DNA from: Lotus japonicus | Lineage: Eukaryota; Streptophyta; Magnoliopsida; Fabales; Fabaceae | Length of the DNA stretch: 64,000 nucleotides | Direction: 5' to 3' | Assembly (NCBI RefSeq): GCF_012489685.1 | Contig: NC_080043.1 | Coordinates: forward strand, 63,419,920 to 63,483,919 | In this document: positions 47,310-57,979 of the stretch, one piece after another | Layout: each line of letters opens with the position of its first letter | Numbering within the stretch: the first letter of the stretch is position 1 | Translations under genes and position numbers: made by a program | Notes under the pieces: generated by a model | The model's input: only the letters and a program-made list of their open reading frames with translations | What the model was told of the DNA's origin: nothing | The model's database searches: none

Positions 47310-49225
47310 TGTGACACCCCGATTTCGGTGGCGTCACTTTACTAACCAAAAGTAAACTTAATGCGGAAAAACGTGAAATATTTTTTTTTCGATAATAACT
47401 AAGACAAGACTGAATTAAATAAAACCCAACAATAACAAAATCAGAACTAATATACAATATATAAACAGCCCCCGCTGTAGTAGTAACCTCGTCACGAGTA
47501 AACCTCCAGTGACGGAAAGAAAAGTGTAGCGCCCGAAGGCAATATGTACAGACTGAAAATAAAGGTGAAGTGTCCGCAACACCATCCCTCAAAACTGAGA
47601 ATCAGCTGGCCCATCGGCCCGAAGCAAGACCTCCTAAGTCCAACCAACTCTCTGTGATTCCTGTAAAGAAACCACCCAAAAAGCTATAGGTGGGAAGCTA
47701 CCCTGTCCCAAAAGAAACAAATGATGTTCAGAGCTAAGACTCTACTCCTACACTAATCCCATCTTGAGGAGCTCACACCAGCACTAAAACCTACATGCTA
47801 GCATGATCGTCGTCCGAATTCGAAATCCAGAACGACCTAGTCTATGTACACCATCCGTCATCCTCTCGCTACCGCGACGCGCTCCTGTTCCAGCATCCCA
47901 ACCTAGTTTCCCCCGAAGGGTGGACCATGGTGAACCAGTCCGCAATACTCATCTGACAAAAGGCGTTGTCCGCCAAAACACACACAGAAGACGCGAGGGT
48001 CAACTCTAAAGAACTATGTAGATAATAAACCCAATAGGTACAAATAATATATAGCCACTTAGGCTTATAACTAGAGATATCATTCCTAGGGTTGCATGTT
48101 CCACAAAATCATAACGACAATAATAACAATTAGCATGTTCCAAGTAAGTTTATCAAATAGCAACCACACTCATCAACTAAGTCAGTATGCATGTTGCGTG
48201 ATATGTATGCAGGTTAACCCAGTCAACCAATATGCAATCCGGAACGGATGGACATCAACGGATCAGCCCTTCACCAGCCACGGTGGTGCCATTTCGGCCC
48301 GCGTGTCTCTTACTCCAACAGGGGTAGTCAGATCAGCAGTAAACCCGTAGGTCTGCCATTTCGGTCTGCTACAAGAGACGTCTACAAACGCTCTTTCATG
48401 GCATTCCGGGTCTTATGACCATTTTGGAAACCGACGAGGTCCAGAGTACGTCCTGTGTTAATACCTCATTAATGTTGCATGTGTGCAAAATGATTAGTCA
48501 AACAACGTCTCCGTCCTCACTCGACACGTCGCCACGTGTTCTAGGGAAGTTAAAGTCTCTAAAAGCTTACCCTAAGGTAAAGTCGATTCTGCGACCAAAA
48601 GACACACTTCACGACAACACATAGCTGCTCCAACAGCACAAGAGTATCACATACTCGGGAACTATCAATTCCCCGGACTTATCCCCAGGATAGCCCAACA
48701 ACATAGCTGCTCCAACAGCACAACAACAAACGCTGCTCCAACAGCACGACATCAAACGCTGCTCCAACAGCACAACAACGACATACTCAACACTTGGATC
48801 CGACGACACTCCTCGTTTTCCAGAATTAAGATTTCACTTCCAATGCCTTCCTTCGAGGTTGTTATCATTACTTAAAGATTTATAGGTTATTTAAGGTCTT
48901 ATGAATTTTCTTTATAAAATAGGTTCCATTTTGTCTTATCGCAAGTCTTATACATTTCCAGGATCTCCCAATCCCAAGTCGCTTCCAGAGGATGTCTCGA
49001 TCCACTAAACAAAATTAAGGCCCGAACCTCGTTCGTCCTATCAAACTTTCTCAAAACTTTCAAAATAAAATCGGCATGACCTGCCCGCTATTCTCACCAT
49101 TCAGAATCTCAGATTCCAGTACAGAGCATATTCAAATCATCACAATCAACAACATGTCATATATCAATAAATCGCATCATAAACACTTAGCACTTAGCAT
49201 ATAAAGCATGCACCACACATCCTAG
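47310..49225 (-). mobile_element. Truncated 5' LTR of gypsy element 1 (1916 of 3707 bp)
   Basis: It aligns without net gaps to 38913-40828 of the other LTR. At 49225/49226 the sequence switches abruptly to an envelope-like gene, so the U3, TATA box and early part of the LTR are lost. The break gives a chance frame across the junction. Confidence 0.93.
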
Positions 49226-50299
49226 CATTTTCCTTGTCTTCTTCTTCTTTGGAGGAGAGTCAAACTCTGGAGCTGGTGCCAAGTTTATGAAAAACTCGTC
49301 CACATCTATCTCATACCCTTGTTGCTTGAGATCATCAATGTAGCACAAAATAGCTTCTGGGGCATCTGCTTGAGACCATAGGGGATAATCAACCAGAGGG
49401 ATTCTTCTTTTTCTGACTTCATCAGAAGTATCTTCATGTGCAGGAGCAACCTTTGTCTGGATCAGCCCCATCTTCTTCAAGGATGTGGAAGTGAAGACAT
49501 CACTAACAACCATGGTCAGATCCTCTGTGCAGCCAGCCTTCGTCAGATCCTCTACAAGCTTACTCTCAATGAAGAGATCTGAGAGCAGTCTTCCAAAGGG
49601 AATGTACTTGATGGCAGACTTCTTAGAAGCAGTTGTTCTTGATTTTCTGATACACTCCTTGAGGTAGGAGAACAGGAAGAAGGGTAAGCAGATCTTCTTA
49701 TGATCTTGGATGAAGAAGAGCATTGCTTTCTGGCAGAAATTGATGTAGTCAGGAGAGCTGCCCTTAGGTCTTTGATTTATGCAGTGAAGTAGAATCTTGT
49801 GCCAGATTCTAAGCTTTGGATGAAGATCCACTACCTTGTAGTCACTTTTGCCAGGTTTATAAGTTGTGTACAGAACTTTGTTGGTCTCTTCTTTCGTCCT
49901 GGGTTTCACCTTTGATTCCGTCAGTTGGAATCTGTAACCTGTGCCAGTGTGCTCACCCAGAAGATCAACAATCGACTTCTCAGTGATGATGATTCTTCTA
50001 CTAGCAATGTAAGAAACAACCTGAGTATCATCACATTCAGCATGATTCCAGAATTCCTTGACCAATTTGACATAAACCGGACCTCGAAGCCTGTTGAAAT
50101 ACTCTTCCCAGCCTTGAACACGAACGTCGGGACGAAGATCATACCCATTAGCAGCGATGTTGTCTAGGTCGAAACTCCATTCTGCAAGAACCTGGAGTTC
50201 ATCAGGAACATAGACACAGTGAACGACACAACCCCGTTCCGCGAGAGGGATCATCTGCCCTTGAGCCTGAGCTTGAGTTCTCTGAGTTTCAAGGCCTGA
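49226..50299 (-). pseudogene. Envelope-like gene A, both ends missing
   Basis: The minus-strand frame is open from the LTR border at 50299 to the LTR junction at 49226. It shows 'GWEEYFNRLRGPVYVKLVKE', 'RRIIITEKSIVDLLG', 'PKGSSPDYINFCQKAMLFF' and 'IKYIPFGRLLSDLFIESK', which match gene B (52892-55230 and 63692-64000) closely. Its N-terminus is cut by the LTR of Sirevirus copy B and its C-terminal half by the truncated gypsy LTR; the last dozen residues of the visible frame come from LTR sequence. Such proteins are called envelope-like in legume Sireviruses, though I see no signal peptide or membrane span in this fragment. Confidence 0.8.
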
Positions 50300-50808
50300 T
50301 GAAGGTATGAAAAACGGTCAAAAAGGGGGGTTTGAATAAAGTTTTCAAGATAAAACTTCCACCTTAAAGATTTTAACAAATCTTTCGAGAACTAAGTGCT
50401 AAAGATAAGAGATAGAAAAGCACACAAGGATTTTTATCCGGGTTCACTTGATAAATCCCTCAAGCTAATCCAGTCCACCCGTTAAGGTGATTTCTTCCTT
50501 CTTAGAATGAAGGCAATCCACTAATCAGGTAAGAGTTACAACTGCACTTGAAACCTACAAGTGACTAACAATTACACTGACTTAGCTCACACTAAGATTC
50601 ACTCTCTTAGTCTTCTCTAGGATCCGATCAACCTTGATCTCCTAAAGGTAACTAAGCAAACTGTTTAAGAAAGACTGTTTACAAAGGATTTGCTTCTGAA
50701 AAGCTAATAGTAAACACAATGAATTCAGATGAAAGAATGCTTAGAAGTTTTTGAATATAGCTTGCGCGTGTGTAATTCTTCCAACCGCATCTTTCAATCT
50801 TCAGCCTC

Positions 50809-50816
50809 TATTTATA
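50809..50816 (-). promoter_or_regulatory. TATA box of the Sirevirus copy B LTR
   Basis: TATAAATA on the minus strand lies about 690 bp into the LTR and downstream of the CTTCAGA-rich U3. Confidence 0.6.
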
Positions 50817-51099
50817 CTCCAAGGATTAGGGTTTGAACGCTGCATGGAAATGCTACCGTTGGAGGGCAGTTCTGGAAATTCCAGCTTCTGCTGTGGCTGA
50901 GAGTGTTAGGTAGGTCGTCAGGATAGTACATTTGCTTTTGTACTTGGATAGTGACTTGACCTTTAAACCTAAGAGTCTTCTGATCAGGGGAATGCTTCAT
51001 GTTGGAACTTGTGAAGCCAGCTGATCAGAGTCAGAGGGAAAGCACAGATCCTCTGACCGTTGTATCTTCTGATTCTGAACTCAGAGGGAAGTACATGGT

Positions 51100-51282
51100 C
51101 TTCAGAGTTTCTTGCTACTGGACATCAGAGTTTCCACTTTTCAGCTTCTAGATCTTCAGAGTCTTCTACACCATCAGAACATCTGAACCTTCAGAGTTTC
51201 TTGGTTGTCAGAACGTCTGGATCTTCAGAACTTCAAGTGACTGAGTCCATATCAGAGCTTGTATGACTTCAGATCTTCTGAA
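51100..51282. repeat. Dispersed CTTCAGA / TCTGAAG motifs in the U3 of copy B
   Basis: CTTCAGA occurs at about 51100, 51153, 51189, 51222 and 51267, with TCTGAAG at about 51276 and many partial forms (CATCAGA, TTCTGAT). The 51267-51282 pair forms a near-palindrome around AGATCT. Short palindromic motifs in LTRs are reported for Sireviruses and may bind regulators; that role is inference. Confidence 0.75.
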
Positions 51283-51505
51283 GCATTTCTACTGTTCAGA
51301 GTGAACATAGATGTTGCGAAAGCGTTGCATGGGTCACTCTTTATGCACAGTGCTTCTGATTTATGTGAGACTGAATTGAGGTCAGAGCCTGTAAAGAGCA
51401 CACTTAGAAAAACACGTTAGAGTATCATAATTGTTCATATCAAAAGGTTAACTTGTAATCATCAAAACATAGAGTTGTACTACTAGATCAAAACTTGATC
51501 TTACA

Positions 51506-51968
51506 ATCTCCCCCTTTTTGATGATGACAAAACTAAGATTTTTGATGAACAATTCTTAAACAATAAACTGAATTCACTCAGAGTTTAGAGATATAGAATA
51601 AGACTTATCCTGATGTGAATAGTTTATTTTGCTCATTATGAATCCAAGTCTCAGCTTGATTCTGAGCATAGCTCCCCCTGAATCTAAGACTTAATGAAAA
51701 CGTTAGAAACATCTAGATTCTGAGCTAAATAATGTAAGAGTTCAGAGTGAAGGTGCATGACATAGATGAAATAGAATAATCAGAGCGCATAAATATTCAG
51801 AGTCAACGATAAGTGGTATCAGAGTCAAATAGAATCACTTCAGAAGAAGTGAAATGTATTCCTTGTATTTGCCCAGTGACACATCTATGGTCATAAAAGT
51901 GGAACTCTTAAATTCTCCAAAATAAATCACACTAACTCATCAAAAACTAGGTGTACTCCCCCTTTTTG
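51506..51968 (-). other. Three polypurine tracts in the copy B spacer
   Basis: On the minus strand AAAAAGGGGGAGAT abuts the LTR (51506-51519), CAGGGGGAGC is at 51671-51680, and AAAAAGGGGGAGT is at 51955-51967. The first primes plus-strand synthesis; the others are the extra tracts seen in Sireviruses. Nothing else is recognised up to 52198. Confidence 0.8.
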
Positions 51969-52198
51969 TCATAAGCAAAAAGAATGGGGTGTGAAAAACT
52001 CAGCACGAAGTACAAAGTACTCGCCCTCAGAGAAGATCTGAGTGAAAAGATGGAGAAATAAACGCGGTAAGAATGAGAGTTATGCGAAGTAAAGAAGGGA
52101 GTTAATGCAGGATAAGAACGTTTACCACCGGCCACGGGAGTAAAGAGAACTTCAGTTACCAAGGACTTAACCTCGAGAAACTGTAGGAGCAATAACTT

Positions 52199-52225
52199 CC
52201 AATGAGAGATTGAAGCTTATATAAA
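52199..52225 (+). promoter_or_regulatory. Promoter-like CCAAT and TATA boxes of the antisense gene
   Basis: CCAAT is at 52199-52203 and TATATAAA at 52218-52225, 52 bases before the ATG at 52277. Transcription would then start near 52250, giving a leader of about 25-30 bases. Confidence 0.55.
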
Positions 52226-52276
52226 GCGATTTAGAAGAGGGTAAGCTTCACACTCGATCAATTCCATAAAAAGAAA

Positions 52277-52669
52277 ATGGCATCATACATGGTAGCACTG
52301 GAGGAGCTCAGAAGGAAAGCCTTCGAGGAGGACATGTTCCTTAACATAAGACATCCAGATGGTACAAGGACCATACCAGAGCTGACGAGGACACTGCTTG
52401 AGCAGGACCTTTGTCCAGAGCTAGAGAATGATTTGAAGGAATTCCTTGCCTTCGTGAAGGAAATTCAAGAACTCAGCCAGCTTGAGCTGAGGCTGCTGGA
52501 AGAGAAAGACACAATAGAAAAGAGGCTCAAGACGACGGAAGAGAGTCTGGAGAGGAATGAGCTAAATGTCAATCTCAACAACATCCAGTATTCATTGGAT
52601 CATCTGGAGAAGGAGAGGGCAGAGCAGCGCCAAGAGTGCAGAAGAATGAGGAAGGATCCTCCATTCTAG
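52277..52669 (+). CDS. Small coiled-coil protein gene, antisense within Sirevirus copy B
   Basis: The 130-codon frame starts at an ATG in a good plant context (AAAATGGC) and ends TAG. The N-terminal half (about 1-55) is mixed ('MASYMVALEELRRKAFEEDM', 'HPDGTRTIPELTRTLLEQDL'); residues about 58-125 are strongly charged with heptad leucines ('LELRLLEEKDTIEKRLKTTE', 'LDHLEKERAEQRQECRRMRK'), a likely coiled coil. No signal peptide, membrane span or known catalytic domain is seen. It is transcribed against the element, convergent with envelope-like gene B (stop at 52892), in the spacer before the polypurine tracts. A CCAAT/TATA pair lies upstream and AATAAA 47 bases after the stop. I do not recognise the family. 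It could be a captured host gene, a Sirevirus accessory antisense gene, or an old element gene; no function is assigned. Confidence 0.6.
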   Translation: MASYMVALEELRRKAFEEDMFLNIRHPDGTRTIPELTRTLLEQDLCPELENDLKEFLAFVKEIQELSQLELRLLEEKDTIEKRLKTTEESLERNELNVNLNNIQYSLDHLEKERAEQRQECRRMRKDPPF

Positions 52670-52715
52670 ATATAGGGAAAAAGAAATGTATGATGTAAAA
52701 GCATAATTTATCATG

Positions 52716-52721
52716 AATAAA
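52716..52721 (+). terminator. Poly(A) signal of the antisense gene
   Basis: AATAAA, 47 bases past the stop and just before a TA microsatellite. Confidence 0.5.
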
Positions 52722-52742
52722 GAAAATTTTGCAATCACAAAG

Positions 52743-52743
<1 letters not shown>

Positions 52744-52780
<37 letters not shown>
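52744..52780. repeat. TA microsatellite
   Basis: About 18 uninterrupted TA units between the antisense gene and envelope-like gene B. Confidence 0.97.
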
Positions 52781-52783
<3 letters not shown>

Positions 52784-52891
52784 ATGATAAACAACAACTA
52801 ACAAAGCATAGCAAATAATTCAAGTTAGACACAATAAAAAGAAGTAAAAAAAAAAAATAAAGTTAAGAAAGAAAACAAAGAAATCCTAAGA

Positions 52892-55230
52892 CTAGGGCTT
52901 GTCAAAGCGACGCAGAAGTTCCTTAAGAATTAGCTTCATGTCCATCAGCAGAGTTTCATGAGTATTGAGACGTTGTTCCATGACGTCAAGTCTGGAAGAA
53001 CTTGGCTGTGTAGAGCTGGAAGGAACATTCTGAGCTGGAGTGGGGTCAGAAGCAGCAGGAGTAAAGACCACTGGTGCAAGAGCTTGGCATCTAAGGGCTT
53101 CAGCCTCAGCTTCAAGTCTCTCAGCTTCTAATCGTGCTTGTTCAGCTTGCTCAGCTGCTTGACGTGCAGCTTCCTCTGCTTGCTCTTTCTTTCTTCTGGC
53201 CTCTTCAACAGCTTCAAGTAGCTTATTTCTTTGCTGTTGTTCATGTAGAGCCACTCTTCTTGTAAACCGCTGCCTAGCAGCGTCAATCCTCTGATCCCTT
53301 TCTGCAGTGAGATGACTCATCATAACAGGAACCTGAGCTACTAACCAAGTACTCAGACTATTCCATTCTTCAGCGACAGAGTCAGCATTCTCACTCAGGT
53401 CAGTGTGACCTTGCACATTGCGTAGCATCAATGAAGCTTCATGACTAAAAACACTGATGCACTCAGAGAGAGAGGTTGGCCTGAGGAATGTGTAGGGAAC
53501 AATGGAGAGGTTGGTTTCAGGAGAGGTTGGGTGGTTGCTACTGTTGGCCTTAGAGGCACCTTGAGGTGAGCCAATATCAAAAGTTTGGACATTTGGTTCA
53601 GAGGCTCCAAGGTGTGGTGATCTAACTGAGGAATGGTTAGACACAGATTGTTCTGGTTCTGGTTGAATGGGCTCTTGGTGAACTTGGTCAGGTTGGACTT
53701 GTTGGTTTAAAGGGTCTACTTCATGCAAGGGGTCAGCCTGGATAGGATCATCTAGGTCAACTAGACGTTCTGGTCTAGGTCCAGGGTATCTCCTAGGGCT
53801 TGGCACTGTAAGGTAGTACTCTGGGATGGCAGACATTTTTCCTTTTATGACTTCCATGAATTTACGATGTGACTCAGAGTTGTTGGAAGGTGAGGAATCA
53901 GCAACATTAATAGGGAATGATACAGGAGTATAGGCAGTGGAGGAATCTTTATAAGTGGTTCTAACAACCGGACGTTCTGATGCTCTAGGGGCAGAGTGAT
54001 CAGAAGTTCTGGGTTCAGGTTGTGGTTGTTCAAGTTCTGGTTGTTCAGGAATGATTGATTCAGAGGTTAATGGATTGTATTGGATTGTAATGGGTGAGGT
54101 TGGTTCATCTGGACGTGGAGTCTGAAGCATATTCCAGAGGTGTGCTTCTTCTTGAGAAGGTTGGAAAAATGAAGACCTTGGGGAATTAGGTGGAGATGTG
54201 GTTTGGGCAGCTGGTTGAGACTCTGGGATAGTAGTGAGTTGGGTGGATGTGCGTTTAAGGAGGGTAGAGATGGGGAGTGCATCACATGAATTTAAATCAT
54301 CATCAGATTCAATGATAGCAGACTTACTTGTACGCATGGCAGACCGAGTCACTCTGGCAGAAGTCTCCATTCTGATGACTGCAGCAGCAGGTTCCACACG
54401 TGTAGGTTTCTCCACAATTCTGACTTGTTTCTTCTTCTTCTTGGGAGGAGAAGGGCCATCTTCATTATCACCATCATCACCATCATCAGGCTTGGTGGTT
54501 TCAGCATGCTTCCTCTTAGGCTGGTCAGCCTTCTTCTTCTTCTTCAGAGGAACATCAGATTCCTCAGAGGATTCTTCCAAGACCATCTTCCTCTGAGCTT
54601 TCCTCTTGGGAGGAGAGTCAAACTCTGGAGCTGGTGGCAATCGCTTGAAGAACTCATCTACATCAATCTCAAAGCCTTGCATCCTTAAATCATCAATGTA
54701 GCACTTGATAGCTTCTGGGTTGTCTGCTTGGGTCCACAAAGGATAGTCATTTAGAGGGATTCTTCTTCTTCTGACTTCATCTGAAGTATCTTCATGAGCA
54801 GGGGTTATCTTCTTCTTAACCAATCCCAACTTCTTCAAAGAATTGGTTGTGAAGACATCACTAACGATTGTGGACAGATCCTCTATGCATCCTGCCTTGA
54901 TCAGATCTTCAACAAATTTACTCTCAATGAAGAGATCTGAGAGCAGTCTCCCAAAAGGGATATACTTGATGGAAGACTTGATGGAGGCCGTGGTTCTTGA
55001 CTTCCTGATACATTCCTTCAGGTAGGAAAACAAGAAGAAAGGGAGGCAGATCTTCTTCTTGTCCTGAATGAAGAATAACATCGCCTTCTGGCAGAAGTTG
55101 ATGTAGTCAGGAGAGCTACCCTTCGGCCTTTGATTGATGTAGTGAACAGAATCTTGTGCCAGATTCTGAGTTTGGGATGAAGATCAATCACCTTGTAGTC
55201 GCTCTTGCCAGGTTTGTAGGTGGTGTAAAG
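52892..55230 (-). pseudogene. Envelope-like gene B, central and C-terminal part
   Basis: From the gypsy element 2 border (55230) the minus strand gives 'YTTYKPGKSDYKV', then a one-base loss near 55140 shifts the frame; the main frame runs 55081-52892. Order after that: the conserved 'KICLPFFLFSYLKECIRKSR' block, a Lys-rich stretch (KKKKKAD, PPKKKKKQVRI) that looks like nuclear-localisation signals, a long Pro/Ser-rich middle, and a C-terminal coiled coil (ARRKKEQAEEAARQAAEQ and on, about 53090-53250). The visible part has no membrane span. The 729-residue open part is long for a decayed gene. Its N-terminal portion is at 63692-64000. Confidence 0.8.
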
Positions 55231-57943
55231 TGTAACGCCCCGATTTCTCGAGTGTTACACAGTAACTAATTAACCAATTTTCGTAAAGAGTTTTCGTCGA
55301 TTCACTTATTAATCTTCAATTAATGACAAACCTTTCATTTTACGAAAACTCTTGAAACATAACCTTTCCAAAAACACGCGGAAGTAACCAACATCGTAAA
55401 AATTTTTAAATAACCAACTGTAAAGAGTACGAATCAAAGGCCTGAATGAAAATAAAGATTACATCAAAACTTGTTCATTCGAATTTAAGCAATAAAATTG
55501 TTCGATACCAACACTTCGGAAACTCTCAACCCCAACAGAAAACAAAAGACTCTCAACCAAAACCCTATTCCTTAGCCTCTTCCTCTTCCTCTGAAGTGTA
55601 GTCGTCCTCCGGTATTGGCACGTCACGTAGCATCAACTCCCAAGAATGAGTCATCGCCATTATCTTCACGACCATCTACCCCCCCCAAATAAACACATAG
55701 CAAACAAGCAGGGTCAGGTCCAACAAAAGAATGATAATGACAAAATCAACAACAACATATATAATATAAGTACATTATATGTCTTTTATGGGAAAGAGTC
55801 AGTTACTAACGGAATCTCACTTCACACAACCCACCAAAACTTCCATGGCCATCTTCGTGCTTCCGCAGAGGCACGGTTATCACGGTGACCGCAGTCAACC
55901 AAATCACGTGGAGCCGCAATGATCCACAAAAGTTCACGGTGACCGCAGTCAACCAAATCACGTGAAGCTACACCGGCCCACAAGGTTCACGGGAGACCGC
56001 AGTCAACCCAAATAACTCCCTCGCGTGCAAGGTACCATCGTTCTCATGGTCCATAGTCTCACTAGACCTATGACCGTTTTATCACATTTACTTGCAAGCG
56101 AGTTATAAATTCATTCTCTTGGTGTTTAAGGCTCTAATGTCAATCCTAGAGTCTTATGAGTTAATATCGTATCAGATTACAACGTCAAGAAATAACAGTC
56201 ACACTAGGAGGAATTACCGCTGGGTGAGCGACCTCCTAAACAAGTCACAACTAAACTTCATGCAAAGCATAGAAATAATCAGGGCCTCCCAAATTCACAA
56301 ATTATTTACAAATTCCAGAGGCTCAGTTTACAGATATCATCATATAAAAATCTCACAAAGGTCCCTAATCACATGTTACTAACATTTCCAACAATTTCTC
56401 AAATTTAGTGTTTTTGGACAACAGGTGCAGCGTGTACTAAAAATGGTCTACAGACCGCAATACTTAGCCACAAAATTCACATGATACATGAATGGAAAGA
56501 TAATTCGAAACTCTACACTTTTATAGTTTATCACTTTTCCATTTGAGATCCAGAATTAGGTGATATTAGGCCTTAAAGCTTGCTGTCCGGTACAGGAAGA
56601 ACAGCAGGTGCAACAGTCACTAAGATCGACCTCCAGACCTCATTACTAGACCAAAAATTATGTTCTTTATATGCATAGAAAGCCAATTCGAAAATCTACA
56701 ATTTTCCAGTTTATCCCTTTTTCATTTGAGTCCCCGAATTAGGTGTAATTAAGCTCCAAAACTCGCTGTCCAGTACAGGAAACTGGCAGAGATACTTTTG
56801 CCTTCAAATTAATTTTTCAACCATTCAAGTCCCAGAGTTTTAAACCATATTCCAGCAGCAAGAACCACATATCATATATCATATATCATGCTTAAATTTC
56901 CAGAACCAAGATAACCATCAATTCTAGCACAAAAGGCAGATCTAAGCATATAAATCTTCAATCATTTTAATCAAGCAAAGTCATAGAAGAAACGGTAGTT
57001 GTAGTGATGATTAATGGAGAATCATGGCATCAACATTTCATCTCAAATCAGAAGCAAAACATCAAGATCTCAAGGCAGAAAAAAAACAGCAAGCATCATG
57101 AACACAAAACTCTTGCAAAAGCAATCATGTTCATGGCTTTTCTCATAGTAAAACATGGCAAATACCCTAGGCAATCTACCCAATCCTAGGACCAGCCCTT
57201 ACCTTTGTCCTTAGGCTTGAAGAAAAGATGAAATTGAAGAGCAAGGTTCTGGTTTCTCTCCTCTTCTCCCACGCGTGACCTTCCTCTCTCCCTCTCGCTC
57301 GCGAACTCCTTCTCCCTCTTGTGCGAACACGTCGACGGTGGTGGGGCTTGGGACGGTGACGGCTAGGGTGCAAGGGGAAAGTTTCTCTCACTCTTTCTCC
57401 TCTGTTTTACGTGTTTCAGAAGTGCACCAGGTTTCTTTCTTCAGAATTGTGTGAAAAGAAACCCCTTTCCCCCCCAAAACCCTACATAGCCCGCGTCCCC
57501 TCTCTCCCTCTCTTGGGCTAGGGTTTGTTTTCCTTCAAGCCCGACCCAAGTCAAAACCCTTGACCCCATCACTTAAGAACTTACTCAGGTCTGAAACTAA
57601 TCAAAACCCTCAGCCCTTTTTAGTAATATCACGATCAAACTCGGAATTGAAAGGAAACAAATCAATTAAATCCGCTGGTACTGTACAGCCAGGACCATCG
57701 TCACTAAACCGATGATATCTCGAGCTACAGAGGTCGGAATGACCTGATTCCACTTCGATAATTTTCTAGACTTAAAGGGCTACAACTCTCATGAAGGAAG
57801 TTTTCCCGAATAAAGTCGGTAAGACCCTCTAAAAATTCACCCAAGTTGACAGTTCTAATCTGCCAGCTATCAAACATTAACTAAAACTTCAATTTTATTC
57901 GAACTTCCATAAAATTGTTCCAAGTTGAACTTAGGGCCTTACA
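55231..57943 (-). mobile_element. 3' LTR of gypsy element 2 (2713 bp)
   Basis: Plus-strand ends are TGTAACGCCCC and GGGCCTTACA. It contains three copies of a roughly 55-bp repeat (CACGGTGACCGCAGTCAACC..., about 55877-56000) and a small frame at 57176-57391 that is present in both LTRs but looks like chance. The equivalent repeat is at 61625-61750 in the other LTR. Confidence 0.95.
55877..56000. repeat. Tandem repeat in the gypsy element 2 LTR, three copies
   Basis: CGGTGACCGCAGTCAACC followed by AAATCACGTG and CACAA repeats at about 53-57 bp. The same array is in the 5' LTR at about 61625-61750. Confidence 0.85.
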
Positions 57944-57957
57944 ATACCACCCCCCTT
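57944..57957 (-). other. Polypurine tract of gypsy element 2
   Basis: AAGGGGGGTGGTAT on the minus strand directly before the LTR start TGTAAGG. Confidence 0.8.
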
Positions 57958-57979
57958 AAAATAGTTTCGCCCTCGAAAC

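Larger units (their letters stand above)
38913..49225 (-). mobile_element. Gypsy element 1: chromovirus with long LTRs, upstream LTR truncated
   Basis: On the minus strand the order is truncated 5' LTR (49225-47310), primer site, gag-pol (47096-42657), polypurine tract, and complete 3' LTR (42619-38913, 3707 bp). The polyprotein order (gag, protease, reverse transcriptase, RNase H, integrase, chromodomain-like tail) and the tRNA-iMet primer site fit the Tekay/Del branch of plant chromoviruses. The shared 1916 bp of the LTRs differ at about nine sites by hand count (about 0.5%), so the insertion is young. About 1.8 kb of the upstream LTR and its flank are missing, so no target duplication can be read. 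Confidence 0.92.
50300..51505 (-). mobile_element. 3' LTR of Sirevirus copy B (about 1206 bp)
   Basis: On the minus strand it begins TGTAAGATCAAG right after the polypurine tract and ends ...TACCTTCA; the outer end is inferred from the break in gene A, so a few bases' uncertainty remains. A TATA box is at 50809-50816 and a G/C-rich run (AAAAAGGGGGG) at about 50330. The U3 is packed with CTTCAGA / TCTGAAG motifs (about 51100-51282). Confidence 0.8.

Noticed and set aside
57176..57391. Arg-rich 71-codon frame repeated at 62924-63139
   Set aside because: Both copies lie at the same place in the two LTRs of gypsy element 2, so the duplication is explained by the LTRs, not by selection. The composition follows the local GC-rich sequence.
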